The notes beneath the pieces are model-generated. The model did no database searches and was not told the origin of the DNA. It saw nothing but the letters and a program-made list of their open reading frames with translations. A program made the translations under genes and the position numbers. Positions 34,466-43,591 of a DNA stretch of 64,000 bases are shown here, one piece after another. Source of the DNA: Spirochaetales bacterium (GTDB lineage: Bacteria; Spirochaetota; Spirochaetia; DSM-2461); contig JAFGXR010000061.1 of the NCBI GenBank assembly GCA_016936555.1, positions 1-64,000 of the forward strand, in the 5' to 3' direction. Numbering within the stretch: the first letter of the stretch is position 1; every line of letters begins with the position of its first letter.

Positions 34466-36763
34466 TTATCTCGAATTCCCGATCAATTCCGAAACAGTAA
34501 CCAGTTCATATCCCGCGGCCGTCAGAGCCTCGATAAGCAGATCGATCTTGTCAAAAAGATAATCATCTCTGTAGGCCTGCATCCCGATTGTAACGGGAAT
34601 GATGGATCCCGGCTGTTTGAATTTGATGATTCTTTCAATAATTTCAGAACTGCGAAGATAGAGAGTTCCCAGCACGCCGCCCCCGTCTTTCGGAACCCAG
34701 TCCAAAGTGTCGAAGTCGCGCCCCACATAGGTGTAATTCTGCTTTGCCGAAGCGTTTAATATGATCGAATTCTCAAAATAATAGGGACTATGCCACAGAG
34801 GTTCAAGCTCCTTACCCGTAGTGGAAAAATACTCCTCCTCGTTATAGGAAAGCCCCTGCCGGATATAATCCTCATCGATATTGAACCGCGAATCGGTCAT
34901 ATCGAAGTCGGCATAAAACATAGACCCCACTTCGTGACCCGATTTTTCCAGTTCCACAACAGCATCGGGATGACGGCGGATAAACTCGCCGTTGACGAAG
35001 AACGTGGCCCGGATCCGGTAATCGGACAGGGCATTGAGAACTTCCGGCAATCCTTCGACGGAATTGGTTAAGTTGAAGACCAGAGCCACGTCTCTGGCTC
35101 TCACCCGCGAACCGTGGCTGAAAACCGGACCGGACGAAGATTCATCTTTTTCAGGGAAAGGATCGTAGAGGGCGGCAGGAACATCGAAAAGAGGCGTCGA
35201 CTGGAGAGAGCCCGCTTCCTTGATCATAATGCGGTTGCTGTATCGGGAAGAGGGAGCTGTCTCACTGTAGGTTCTATAGTCTTCCGTAAAAGTCACAGGA
35301 TCGACAACGGTCGTATAACGCCCTGTGGAAGTCCATGTACCGTCGTATTCGTTGTATAGATATTTCACATCTTCCTGTCTCAGAACAATCCTTCCGTCCT
35401 TGGTGAATCCCGTGCTGTCGAACTGGGAGAAAAAACAGAGCTGCGATGTATCATCGCGGAAATTGTACACAAGGGAATTGCGGGCTCCCGTCACAAGGAC
35501 TGAATAATTATCTATCCAGAAAAGATTGAGGGGATTGTCGTGGACCCGGTAGGAAAGAACACTCCAGGTCGTAAAAGTCCGGAGGGTCACCCCCTCTTCC
35601 CCGGCCATGATAATCCGGTCCTCGAGAGGAGATAGCGACATGGCTATGATACCGCGGTCGACTGTCTGTACAAATTCCAGAGGACTTTCCCCATGGGGAT
35701 CATGAGTGAAAACCATACTCTCGCCGCTGTTCCGGTTTGAGGCCAGAATAGCCAGCTTTCCGCTTTTCGCCCAGAGGAGCTGCTTGACATTCATGCTTCT
35801 AGGAAGCTGAAGATAAGGGAGAGACCTCACTCTCTTGCCGTCGGCTCTGTAGTCCGTCTTATTCATATCATATAGAATCAGGTCTCCCCCTTTGCGGATG
35901 ACAAGCCCCCGCATCCCGTCGGGAGAAATGGTGAAACTGTCGGAACGGCTGTCGAAATCGAAGGGGACCCGACCAGTCACGGAACTCATATTGAACTCGC
36001 CGTTGTAGAGAGACCGGGTGAAAATATCGGAGCTGTTGAGCCTGTATACAATTCCCTTATTGATGAAATAGAGAATGGAACTCTCTTCCTCTTCATTCCA
36101 GCTGATGCTGTTCAGTTTCCCCTCTCCCACTTGCCTCAGCGGTTCGTTGAGAACCCTGTTCTCTTCAAACTGATCGATAGAAAAATAGTACAGACTTTCC
36201 TCTCTCGAATAAATGAAGATCCGGGAATCAGGAGACCACAGAGCGTACTCACCTTCAAACTGCAAATCTATTGTGGTATTCAGATCATAGTGCTTCTTTG
36301 TCCCGATATCGAAGAGATACAGCCCGGCGCTGACCTGCGATAATATTTTCACATAGAGGATTTTTGTTCCGTCGGGAGAAAGGACGACCGGAGGGATTTT
36401 GCCGTCCTTTATATATTCTCCATCGGCAAAGGAGGGGAAGCCCGCCAGAGGTGTCATCCCCTTAAGGCCGTCGCGGCTGACAAAAAGACCGAAACGATTC
36501 TGAACATACAATTTCTCCGTAGCCCTGTTGTACCAGCTTTTCTCGGGAAAATATGTGAGGGGATAAAAAGTCCCCTCTTCAGCAGAACCGGTGAAAAGAG
36601 TCTGAAAATCTCCCGATCCCGGAAAAAAATCAGCTGCCGAAAAAAGAAACAGATTTTCACTGTTCATGTTAATATGGGAGAATAGAACTTCCGTTGAAGC
36701 TCCGCTGATTACAAGACAGAGCATAGCTGCCGCTAAAAAGAGACGTTTCATCCCTTTCAGCAT
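34466..36763 (-). CDS. Secreted beta-propeller protein with degenerate polysaccharide-deacetylase (NodB-like) domain
   Basis: About 765 residues from the ATG at 36763 (36751 is the alternative). A signal peptide (FLAAAMLCLVISGAS) is followed by ~480 residues of WD40/TolB-like blades, such as PPVVLSPDGTKILYV, YALWSPDSRIFIYS and DSFTISPDGMRGLVI. The C-terminal ~220 residues follow the NodB fold (YRIRATFFVNGEFIRRHPDAV, KSGHEVGS, DTLDWV). The catalytic TFDDG is VFNLT here, the second metal His of the HxxxH motif is lost, and RPPYG is HSPYY. It is therefore probably an inactive domain that binds glycan. It is divergent from the PerR-like gene. Confidence 0.78.
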   Translation of the reverse strand: MLKGMKRLFLAAAMLCLVISGASTEVLFSHINMNSENLFLFSAADFFPGSGDFQTLFTGSAEEGTFYPLTYFPEKSWYNRATEKLYVQNRFGLFVSRDGLKGMTPLAGFPSFADGEYIKDGKIPPVVLSPDGTKILYVKILSQVSAGLYLFDIGTKKHYDLNTTIDLQFEGEYALWSPDSRIFIYSREESLYYFSIDQFEENRVLNEPLRQVGEGKLNSISWNEEEESSILYFINKGIVYRLNSSDIFTRSLYNGEFNMSSVTGRVPFDFDSRSDSFTISPDGMRGLVIRKGGDLILYDMNKTDYRADGKRVRSLPYLQLPRSMNVKQLLWAKSGKLAILASNRNSGESMVFTHDPHGESPLEFVQTVDRGIIAMSLSPLEDRIIMAGEEGVTLRTFTTWSVLSYRVHDNPLNLFWIDNYSVLVTGARNSLVYNFRDDTSQLCFFSQFDSTGFTKDGRIVLRQEDVKYLYNEYDGTWTSTGRYTTVVDPVTFTEDYRTYSETAPSSRYSNRIMIKEAGSLQSTPLFDVPAALYDPFPEKDESSSGPVFSHGSRVRARDVALVFNLTNSVEGLPEVLNALSDYRIRATFFVNGEFIRRHPDAVVELEKSGHEVGSMFYADFDMTDSRFNIDEDYIRQGLSYNEEEYFSTTGKELEPLWHSPYYFENSIILNASAKQNYTYVGRDFDTLDWVPKDGGGVLGTLYLRSSEIIERIIKFKQPGSIIPVTIGMQAYRDDYLFDKIDLLIEALTAAGYELVTVSELIGNSR

Positions 36764-36801
36764 CGGTATTCCGGAGGAAATTATCAAGTTTTTTGTGGCG
36801 A

Positions 36802-36850
36802 TTGACGGCATGGGAAAAAAACGATACACTAGTAATAGTTATCAATAATG
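36802..36850 (+). promoter_or_regulatory. Promoter of the PerR-like gene with AT-rich putative autoregulatory box
   Basis: TTGACG (36802-36807), 17 bases, TACACT (36825-36830). Directly downstream, the AT-rich stretch TAATAGTTATCAATAAT (about 36832-36848) overlaps the expected start of transcription and loosely resembles Fur/PerR boxes. Autoregulation is plausible but unproven; the promoter itself is well formed. Confidence 0.6.
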
Positions 36851-36858
36851 GAGGAGCC

Positions 36859-37251
36859 ATGAGGAATACGGAACAGAAAAGCGTAATTCTCGAAGTACTG
36901 CAGACTCATAAAGATCATCCCACGGCCGATCAGATCTACAGTGAAGTCAGGGAGAGAATGCCGAGAATCAGCCTCGGAACAGTATACAGAAATCTCGAAA
37001 AGATGTCCCGGAGCGGAGTCATCCTCAAGCTAGAACTGGGCGGGGGGCAGAAACGCTTTGATCCCACACCGACAGACCATGCCCATTTCCGCTGTATCAG
37101 CTGTTCCGCCGTGGAAGATCTTCCGGAGGATCTGCGAATTGATTTACCGGATATCAATTCGATTGACCAGTCCCGCAGGGTTGTTCTGGGCAATACACTG
37201 GAGTACTACGGCTACTGCGAAAAATGCGCCGCCGAAAGACAGTTGAACTGA
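36859..37251 (+). CDS. Fur-family regulator, PerR-like
   Basis: A 130-residue protein from the ATG at 36859 with GGAGG upstream. The N-terminal winged helix includes HPTADQIYSEV and ISLGTVYRNLEKM. The metal ligands of PerR are present: His in DHPTADQ, Asp in KRFDP, the two His of DHAHF and Asp in VEDLPE. Structural-zinc CxxC pairs are in CISC and CEKC. PerR senses peroxide through metal-catalysed oxidation of these His residues. A Fur or Zur role remains possible. The next gene starts inside its 3' end. Confidence 0.82.
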   Translation: MRNTEQKSVILEVLQTHKDHPTADQIYSEVRERMPRISLGTVYRNLEKMSRSGVILKLELGGGQKRFDPTPTDHAHFRCISCSAVEDLPEDLRIDLPDINSIDQSRRVVLGNTLEYYGYCEKCAAERQLN

Positions 37252-38003
37252 CACTGAACCGTATTTACGGTGAATATCACAGAAGAGAAATGGTCCTTCC
37301 GGACCCTCTTCAGTTTCTTTACAATTACCCCGAAACAGAAGACCGGGAGATCGTGGGACTGATCTCATCATCCCTGGCTCTGGGTCGGGTCAATTCCATA
37401 ATTAAAGCAATTAACGAAGTATTATCTCTCCTCCCTTCGCCGCGATTGAACTTGTTACAGATGAGCGAAAGGGATATGAAAACACAATTCCGCCGGTTCC
37501 GCTACAGGTTCTTCAGCGATGAAGATCTGGTGGATCTGCTTCTGGCGGTAAAGCTGGTTCTGGAGAAACAGGGATCCCTTAACAGGCTCTTTCTGTCGGG
37601 ATATGATGATAAGGACGAAACGATCCTCCCCGCTCTCACTCATTTCACTCTGGAATTGAACAGCCGGAAAAAACTGAAAATGCTCGCCGATCCGTCAAAG
37701 AACAGTGCCTGCAAGAGACTGATGCTTTTTCTAAGGTGGATGGTCCGTTCAGACTCCGTTGATCCCGGCGGCTGGACAGGCGTGTCCCCGTCGAAGCTGA
37801 TTATTCCCCTGGATACCCATATGCTTAAAGTGGCGTCTCTGCTGAGGCTGACTGAGAGGAAGGACGGCGGGATGAGAACGGCAGTGGAGATTACCTCAGC
37901 TCTGAAAAAATACGACGACTCCGATCCTGTCCGCTTCGATTTCTCCCTGACCAGACCGGGTATACATCCGGCTCTGAATTATTCCGCTTTCTCTGATCGT
38001 TGA
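37224..38003 (+). CDS. TIGR02757 family protein (DUF2400)
   Basis: A 259-residue soluble protein with REIVGLISSSLALGRVNSI, RFRYRFFSDEDLVDLL and IIPLDTHMLKVASLLRLT, features of the conserved but uncharacterised TIGR02757 family. It overlaps the PerR-like gene by 28 bases, so expression probably follows that gene. The ATG at 37224 is the first in frame; a later Met (residue 23) would avoid the overlap but has no better ribosome site. Function unknown. Confidence 0.8.
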   Translation: MRRRKTVELTLNRIYGEYHRREMVLPDPLQFLYNYPETEDREIVGLISSSLALGRVNSIIKAINEVLSLLPSPRLNLLQMSERDMKTQFRRFRYRFFSDEDLVDLLLAVKLVLEKQGSLNRLFLSGYDDKDETILPALTHFTLELNSRKKLKMLADPSKNSACKRLMLFLRWMVRSDSVDPGGWTGVSPSKLIIPLDTHMLKVASLLRLTERKDGGMRTAVEITSALKKYDDSDPVRFDFSLTRPGIHPALNYSAFSDR

Positions 38004-38050
38004 AAATAATTTCATATCATCCCAAGCGAAAGATGGTATACTGGGATCGT

Positions 38051-40093
38051 ATGCAGGCTTTGCACAAAAAAATAGACGAGCTCAATCAGAAAGCCTATTC
38101 CAGAGTATATACAGATATCGCCAGCGCTCATTCCCTGCTGAAGGAAGCGAAAGGTCTTCTCGAAGGCACGAATTACACGGAGGGGATAGCCTGGTCCCTG
38201 ATGATATCGGGACTTCTGGAAATGGAACAGGGGAATCTGGACCAGTCGGCGGGACAGATCGACCAGGCTTATCATATTTTTCTCGATTTAAACAGCGATC
38301 TCCGCGGAATCTCGGCTGCCCTGAATGCCAAGGGGTTGGTCTGCATAAGACAGAGCCGAGTCAAGGAATCCTTCAACTATCTGGAAAAAGCACTGGAGAC
38401 GGCCAGAGAACATAATTTCAAAGATATGGAATACAGGGCTGTCAATCTGCTGGGGATTCTGCAGTTCCAGATGGAAAATTACAGCCAGGCACTCCGCTTT
38501 TTCAAAAAGGCTCTGAAACTTATCACCAGAGAAAAACAGAGCTCGATTTTCAATAATCTGGGCTGTACCTACAGAGCTCTCGGGAAATACGACCTGGCGC
38601 TGGAGCATCTGAACAGAGCCCTGAAAGAGAATGAACTGAACGGTTCAAGTGATATCCTGATCCCCATACTCGAAGAGATCGGCCTGACTTACGGTAAGAT
38701 GAAGAATTACGGAAAGGGAATAGAAATCCTTCATCTGGCCCTGGAGAAATGCAACGACTTCCACAGGCGCTTCAAGCTGAGTATCTATATCAAACTGGGC
38801 GATCTCTACATAAAACAGTGCGAATACGAAAAGGCGGAAGAGGTACTTGGCAAAGCAAGAGACCTGATCAATTACGCCAATTCCATCCAGAACAGGGATC
38901 TCTATCTCTACTTATCCGGATTGAATGAAATCCGGGAGAACTACAAATCAGCCTTAACCCATTACAAGAATTACCATATGCTTTCGGGAAAGGTCAAATC
39001 TTCGGAAATCGATGAGAAAGTGTGGGAGCTGGAAACAGAATCCTTCAGGGAAGTGAACAGAAGAATAAGGAAAATAAGTGAAATGGGCCGGCTTCTCACC
39101 GCTCTGCTCGAACGGGATCAGGTTATAGAGACCCTGTTTCACTCGGTTCAATCCATATTTAATATGGACTGTTTTATCATCGGATTGTACAGATCAACAG
39201 AGAATGTTCCCCTTGAGATCTACAACGGCAAAGGGGAGAAAATCAGTCATTCGACTCTAAGGGTGACGCATCCGCGGAACCCCGAATCATGGGTCGCCAT
39301 TCACAGGACCGGCCTGATCTTCAACGAGCTTTATGAGGATTTTCTCCCCTATTTCCCTGTTCTGGAAAATATCGTTTCAATCGGTGAAATGTCATCTGTT
39401 TTATGCCTGCCCTTTGATTCGGGTGACGAAAAGGGGCTTATTTCCATTTACAAGGTTAAATCGGGAGCCTTTAACAGGGAAGATTATGAAATACTGGAAA
39501 TGCTAACCTCTTTTGCCTCCATTGCTCTGAGCAATGCCAGGCAGACTGAAATCAGCCGGGAGAAAAACAGAGAACTGGAAAAGCTGAATAAATTCGATGA
39601 TCTGACAGAAATATACAACAGACGGCACCTTCAGAAGGAACTGGAAAGAAGCTGGAATCTCTGCAGGAGAGCCGGCCACTACCTCCACATCCTGCTAATC
39701 GATGTGGACCACTTCAAAAGAATTAATGACACCTATGGCCATGCCGCCGGGGACCAATGCCTGAAAAGACTGGGAAGGCTCTTCATGGAATTTCTTCAGA
39801 GAAGCTCCGATATTTACGGCCGCTACGGCGGAGAAGAATTTCTGATCATACTCCAGGACATACCCATATCCGAAGCCCGGGAAATGACTGAAAAAATACG
39901 TCAGGCCGTTGAAAGCGAAGAGGCTGTTTGGAATGATGACCGGATAAACATGACAGTGAGCATAGGACTGTGCAGCGTCAGACTTTCGGACACCCATTCT
40001 GTCGACAGCGACACCATTGTAGGCCAGGCAGATAAAAACATGTACCTGTCCAAATCCAGAGGGCGGAACCGGATCACCAGCTCAGAGCTTTAA
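38051..40093 (+). CDS. Diguanylate cyclase with TPR and GAF domains
   Basis: A ~680-residue cytosolic protein from the ATG at 38051. The N-terminal ~330 residues form about seven tetratricopeptide repeats (for example SQALRFFKKALKLITREK, KYDLALEHLNRALKEN). A GAF-like domain follows (FNMDCFIIGLYRS, SVLCLPFDSGDEKGLISIYK). The C-terminal GGDEF domain has YGRYGGEEF, with the inhibitory RxxD site (RSSD) exactly placed before it. It should make cyclic di-GMP from two GTP under control of protein partners and a small ligand. A TATACT box is nine bases upstream of the ATG. Confidence 0.9.
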   Translation: MQALHKKIDELNQKAYSRVYTDIASAHSLLKEAKGLLEGTNYTEGIAWSLMISGLLEMEQGNLDQSAGQIDQAYHIFLDLNSDLRGISAALNAKGLVCIRQSRVKESFNYLEKALETAREHNFKDMEYRAVNLLGILQFQMENYSQALRFFKKALKLITREKQSSIFNNLGCTYRALGKYDLALEHLNRALKENELNGSSDILIPILEEIGLTYGKMKNYGKGIEILHLALEKCNDFHRRFKLSIYIKLGDLYIKQCEYEKAEEVLGKARDLINYANSIQNRDLYLYLSGLNEIRENYKSALTHYKNYHMLSGKVKSSEIDEKVWELETESFREVNRRIRKISEMGRLLTALLERDQVIETLFHSVQSIFNMDCFIIGLYRSTENVPLEIYNGKGEKISHSTLRVTHPRNPESWVAIHRTGLIFNELYEDFLPYFPVLENIVSIGEMSSVLCLPFDSGDEKGLISIYKVKSGAFNREDYEILEMLTSFASIALSNARQTEISREKNRELEKLNKFDDLTEIYNRRHLQKELERSWNLCRRAGHYLHILLIDVDHFKRINDTYGHAAGDQCLKRLGRLFMEFLQRSSDIYGRYGGEEFLIILQDIPISEAREMTEKIRQAVESEEAVWNDDRINMTVSIGLCSVRLSDTHSVDSDTIVGQADKNMYLSKSRGRNRITSSEL

Positions 40094-40143
40094 ATTAATA
40101 AAAAAAAAATCACCGCCATCTGTTTTCTTCTATAATTAGAGTG

Positions 40144-42351
40144 ATGTCCCTGCAAAAAAGTCTGAAAAATGCTCTGACAATGAGCTTCATTTTCATATCT
40201 CTCCTTCCGGTCCTTTTCATCGGAATCTTTTCTCTGCAGATTCTGAGCCGCAATATGCAAAGTGAAATAGAAGTGAAAAATCTCCTTCTCTCCAGAACCC
40301 TCTCCAGGGAGCTGGACGTTTTTCAGAGCGAATCCATGGACTTTCTCAACCTGATTGAGGATCTGACGGAAAACAGAGCCGTCGCGGAGGAAAGAGAAAT
40401 CGATGAATTGCTCCTATCCATGATTTCCATTAACAGGAATTTCGATATGATTCAGATTCTCGATGAAGAAGGGAGAGTCCGGCATCTGGCTCCGGCCGAT
40501 GAAAGTTTAAGATTGATGAATCTCTCCTATCTGGAGATTTACAAAAGTACGGAGGAGACGGGAGCACCTTTATGGTCTCCTACCTATATTTCCCCCCAGT
40601 CCGGCAGTCCCACGGTTATTCTCTCCCGTCCCATGGCGAAAGGCATGATTCTCGGATATCTGAATCTGGATTACCTGAGCCACATCGTCGAAGAGACCGA
40701 TATAGCAGGAGCGGGATTTGCCGCCGCGACGGACAGGGACGGAACTGTTATTGCCCACCAGGACCGGCAGATCGTAAAAGAGCGGCAGAAACTGGTCAGC
40801 CTCATGCCCGTTAAAAAGGCCATTAACGGAGAAACGGGAACCTTTCGTTACAGATATCTTGACCGGGAGTATCTGGGCAGTGTTTCACGGACGGGAGGAA
40901 CCGGCTGGATCGTTCTTGTCTCTCAACCGGTCAAGGAAGCCTTCGGCTCCGTTTACACCATTGTAAAAGTCGTTCTTCTCGGTTCCTTTCTCGCTGTGGC
41001 GCTGGCCATCGCTTTAGCCTATTTCAGCCTGAAAAGAATTCTCCAGCCTCTGGCATTATTGAGTCACGATTCCAGATTCGTCGCGGAGGGAGATTACAAC
41101 CGGCCTTTCCATTCCAGCTCCTACCATGAGATCGATCAGCTCATAAGATCGTTTCAGGCCATGATCGAAGCGGTAAACCAGCGGGAGGTCCGGCTGAAGG
41201 GACTCCAGTATTTTCTAAAGGATATCATTAATTCCATGCCCTCCGCCCTTATTTGTATCGATACTGATCTGAAGATCACGCTTCTGAACAGAACAGCAGA
41301 AAACAGACTTTCCGGCGAGGCGGCAGATCTTATCGGCCGGGAGATGGGAGATGTTCTTCCCGGGCTGTCCGATGAAAAAGAGACCATCAGGGAAAGTATG
41401 CAGAACGGAATTCCCAGAGAATTGAGGAAAATCCGGCGGGAGGAAAAAAGCCTGACGTTCTTCGAAAATGTCCTTATCTATCCACTCACAGATTCTGATA
41501 TGGACGGAGCCGTTATCCGTATAGATGATGTGACAGAAAAGACAAAAATAGAAGAATTGCTGATTCAAAGCGAAAAAATGCTCTCCATCGGCGGACTGGC
41601 TGCCGGGATGGCCCATGAAATCAATAATCCGCTGGCGGGGATAACCCAGACAGTCAATGTTTTAAAGAAAAGACTGATCGACAAGGTGGACATACCGTCG
41701 AATGCAAGGATTGCCGAGGAGCTCGGTTTTGATCTGAATAAAATGAAAACATTTATGGAGAGAAGAGAAATTCCCCGTATGCTCGACGCTATGGTGGAGT
41801 CGGGCAAAAGGATTTCATCGATTGTCTCCAATATGCTGAACTTTTCCCGAAAATCGGATTCGCGCAAATCGACGGTATTCCTTCCGGATCTGATTGAAAA
41901 AACCATTGAAATCGCAGGAACGGACTATGACTTGAAAAAGGAGCAGGATTTCAAAAATATCAGTATCATCAGGGAATTCGAAGCGGATATGAAACCGGTC
42001 GTCTGCGAATCTTCCAAACTCCAGCAGGTGTTCCTCAATCTGCTGCGCAACGGGGCGCAGGCGATGGTGAACCGTGAAGAGGCTCCGCAATTCATTATAC
42101 GGCTCTATCACGACAGAGAAAAGGAAATGGCTTGTGTGGAGATAGAGGATAACGGACCGGGAATGGATGAAGAGATTAAAAACAGGATTTTTGAACCGTT
42201 CTTTACAACGAAACCGCCGGGAGTCGGTACGGGCCTTGGCCTGAGCGTTTCCTTTTTTATTATACATGAAGAACACAGAGGACTGATGAATGTTGTTTCA
42301 GAACCGGGAAAAGGAACCCGCTTCATCGTTCATCTGCCCTACGCGCCTTAA
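40144..42351 (+). CDS. Sensor histidine kinase with Cache, HAMP and PAS domains (NtrB-like catalytic part)
   Basis: A ~735-residue membrane kinase. Helix 1 is at ~15-35, then a periplasmic Cache-like sensor to ~275, helix 2 (VVLLGSFLAVALAIALAYF), a HAMP linker, and a PAS domain with DIINSMPSALICID. The HisKA domain has its His in GMAHEINNPLAGI, and the ATPase domain has NGPGMDEEI and GTGLGLS. No receiver is attached and no response regulator lies beside it. Its stop overlaps that of an amino-acid-type binding lipoprotein on the other strand, which could act as its sensory partner. That pairing is inference. Confidence 0.92.
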   Translation: MSLQKSLKNALTMSFIFISLLPVLFIGIFSLQILSRNMQSEIEVKNLLLSRTLSRELDVFQSESMDFLNLIEDLTENRAVAEEREIDELLLSMISINRNFDMIQILDEEGRVRHLAPADESLRLMNLSYLEIYKSTEETGAPLWSPTYISPQSGSPTVILSRPMAKGMILGYLNLDYLSHIVEETDIAGAGFAAATDRDGTVIAHQDRQIVKERQKLVSLMPVKKAINGETGTFRYRYLDREYLGSVSRTGGTGWIVLVSQPVKEAFGSVYTIVKVVLLGSFLAVALAIALAYFSLKRILQPLALLSHDSRFVAEGDYNRPFHSSSYHEIDQLIRSFQAMIEAVNQREVRLKGLQYFLKDIINSMPSALICIDTDLKITLLNRTAENRLSGEAADLIGREMGDVLPGLSDEKETIRESMQNGIPRELRKIRREEKSLTFFENVLIYPLTDSDMDGAVIRIDDVTEKTKIEELLIQSEKMLSIGGLAAGMAHEINNPLAGITQTVNVLKKRLIDKVDIPSNARIAEELGFDLNKMKTFMERREIPRMLDAMVESGKRISSIVSNMLNFSRKSDSRKSTVFLPDLIEKTIEIAGTDYDLKKEQDFKNISIIREFEADMKPVVCESSKLQQVFLNLLRNGAQAMVNREEAPQFIIRLYHDREKEMACVEIEDNGPGMDEEIKNRIFEPFFTTKPPGVGTGLGLSVSFFIIHEEHRGLMNVVSEPGKGTRFIVHLPYAP

Positions 42352-43460
42352 GGATTTATAGTTACGAGCCGGCCGTCGCGGACTTGAAGGTAAAAGTATT
42401 CTTCCTGTCGGTTTTCTCCGTTTTCATCAAAAGAGACGGCCTGTTGAAGACCTTCGAACTTTCCAATCGACTTGATCTCGTCTCTCATTTTATCCCTGTC
42501 TGTAGTTTTCCTCAGCAGCTCGATCATAACCAGAGCGGATTCATAACTGTAGATAGACGCCATATCGGGCACTCTGTTGTAAGCTTCTTTAAAAGAGTTT
42601 ACGAAGTTCCGGTACTTTTCAGCGGAACTGTTCAGATCCCTGGCCTGAGCAAAAGTAACCCCGTTAACCGAGGGACCTCCCGTCTGGATAAAATCCTCCG
42701 AATTGGCCCAACCTGTGGAAAGCCGGCTTATCCCGGCTTCCATTTTATCAAGCTGCTGGCAGATAAGAGCTGTACTGATCGTATTGGATACAAAGAGAAG
42801 ACCGTCCGGTCCGGCATCCATAATGACAGTAGCGATTTCCCTGTAGTCTGGATTCTCACTTGAGTTAAAAGGAACGGATTTGACAAAGCTGCGGCCGCTC
42901 TTTTTCAATTCCCCATTAAAATCAGTATTCCATCTTTCGCTGTACCCCTGATTGGATATATCATAAACACAGACGATTTTTTTAAGGTCGAGACTTTCCA
43001 CAGCGTATTTCGCCAGCTTCTCGATTTCCATGGACGCGAGCGGAGCAATACGGAAAAAATAATCATCCTTCCCTGAAAGCTGGTCGGAGCTGGCTGTAGG
43101 ACTTATCATCAGGATCTTCTGCTCATTGATCTGGGGCAGAGCGGCGATACACATGGAGCTGTGCATATGGCCCAGGATAGCCACACATCCCGCATCGATC
43201 AATTCGCGATCGCCTTTTATAGCCTGTTCGGCTTCACCCCGGTCGTCTTTAATAACCAGCTCGACCAGACGGCCCTTTATGCCTCCGTCAGTATTAACCT
43301 GATCAAAAGCCAGCTGAACCGCATCCCGTCCGGCAATCCCCAGTACCGAATTGGGTCCGCTGAGCCAACTGGTAAACCCGACCTTCAGCGGCTCCTTTTC
43401 TCCGCAGGATAAAAACAGAAAACCTATTATAACAAGAACTGAAAACTTCAGATATTTCAT
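42348..43460 (-). CDS. Branched-chain amino acid-type ABC binding lipoprotein (LivK-like, stand-alone)
   Basis: A 370-residue lipoprotein (signal peptide with lipobox FLSC at residues 16-19). The mature domain begins LKVGFTSWLSGPNSV and has DAVQLAFDQVN, VAILGHMHSSMCIAALPQI and IYSYESALVMIELL, typical of the Peripla_BP_6 family. No LivHMGF permease or ATPase genes are near. The gene is tail-to-tail with the Cache histidine kinase, so a sensing role is as likely as transport. The start has a G-rich site GGGGGG and its own promoter. Confidence 0.85.
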   Translation of the reverse strand: MKYLKFSVLVIIGFLFLSCGEKEPLKVGFTSWLSGPNSVLGIAGRDAVQLAFDQVNTDGGIKGRLVELVIKDDRGEAEQAIKGDRELIDAGCVAILGHMHSSMCIAALPQINEQKILMISPTASSDQLSGKDDYFFRIAPLASMEIEKLAKYAVESLDLKKIVCVYDISNQGYSERWNTDFNGELKKSGRSFVKSVPFNSSENPDYREIATVIMDAGPDGLLFVSNTISTALICQQLDKMEAGISRLSTGWANSEDFIQTGGPSVNGVTFAQARDLNSSAEKYRNFVNSFKEAYNRVPDMASIYSYESALVMIELLRKTTDRDKMRDEIKSIGKFEGLQQAVSFDENGENRQEEYFYLQVRDGRLVTINP

Positions 43461-43483
43461 AGAACCCCCCGTCTCTTCCCTTA

Positions 43484-43512
43484 ATCATAATGAAGCGGTT
43501 GTCGGGCTGCAA
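43484..43512 (-). promoter_or_regulatory. Promoter of the LivK-like gene
   Basis: On the minus strand TTGCAG (43512-43507), 17 bases, TATGAT (43489-43484), followed by a leader of about 20 bases with a G-rich ribosome site. Confidence 0.5.
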
Positions 43513-43591
43513 AAAAAACCAGAAAGAATCTGCTTCAAGCATTTGTGTGCATAAAACAACAGGAATAATCGATAAGGGGCTCTATTGTTTT

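Noticed and set aside
38037-38051. TATACT box before the TPR-GAF-GGDEF gene as evidence for a leaderless mRNA
   Set aside because: No acceptable -35 box, and GGGA before the ATG could serve as a ribosome site.
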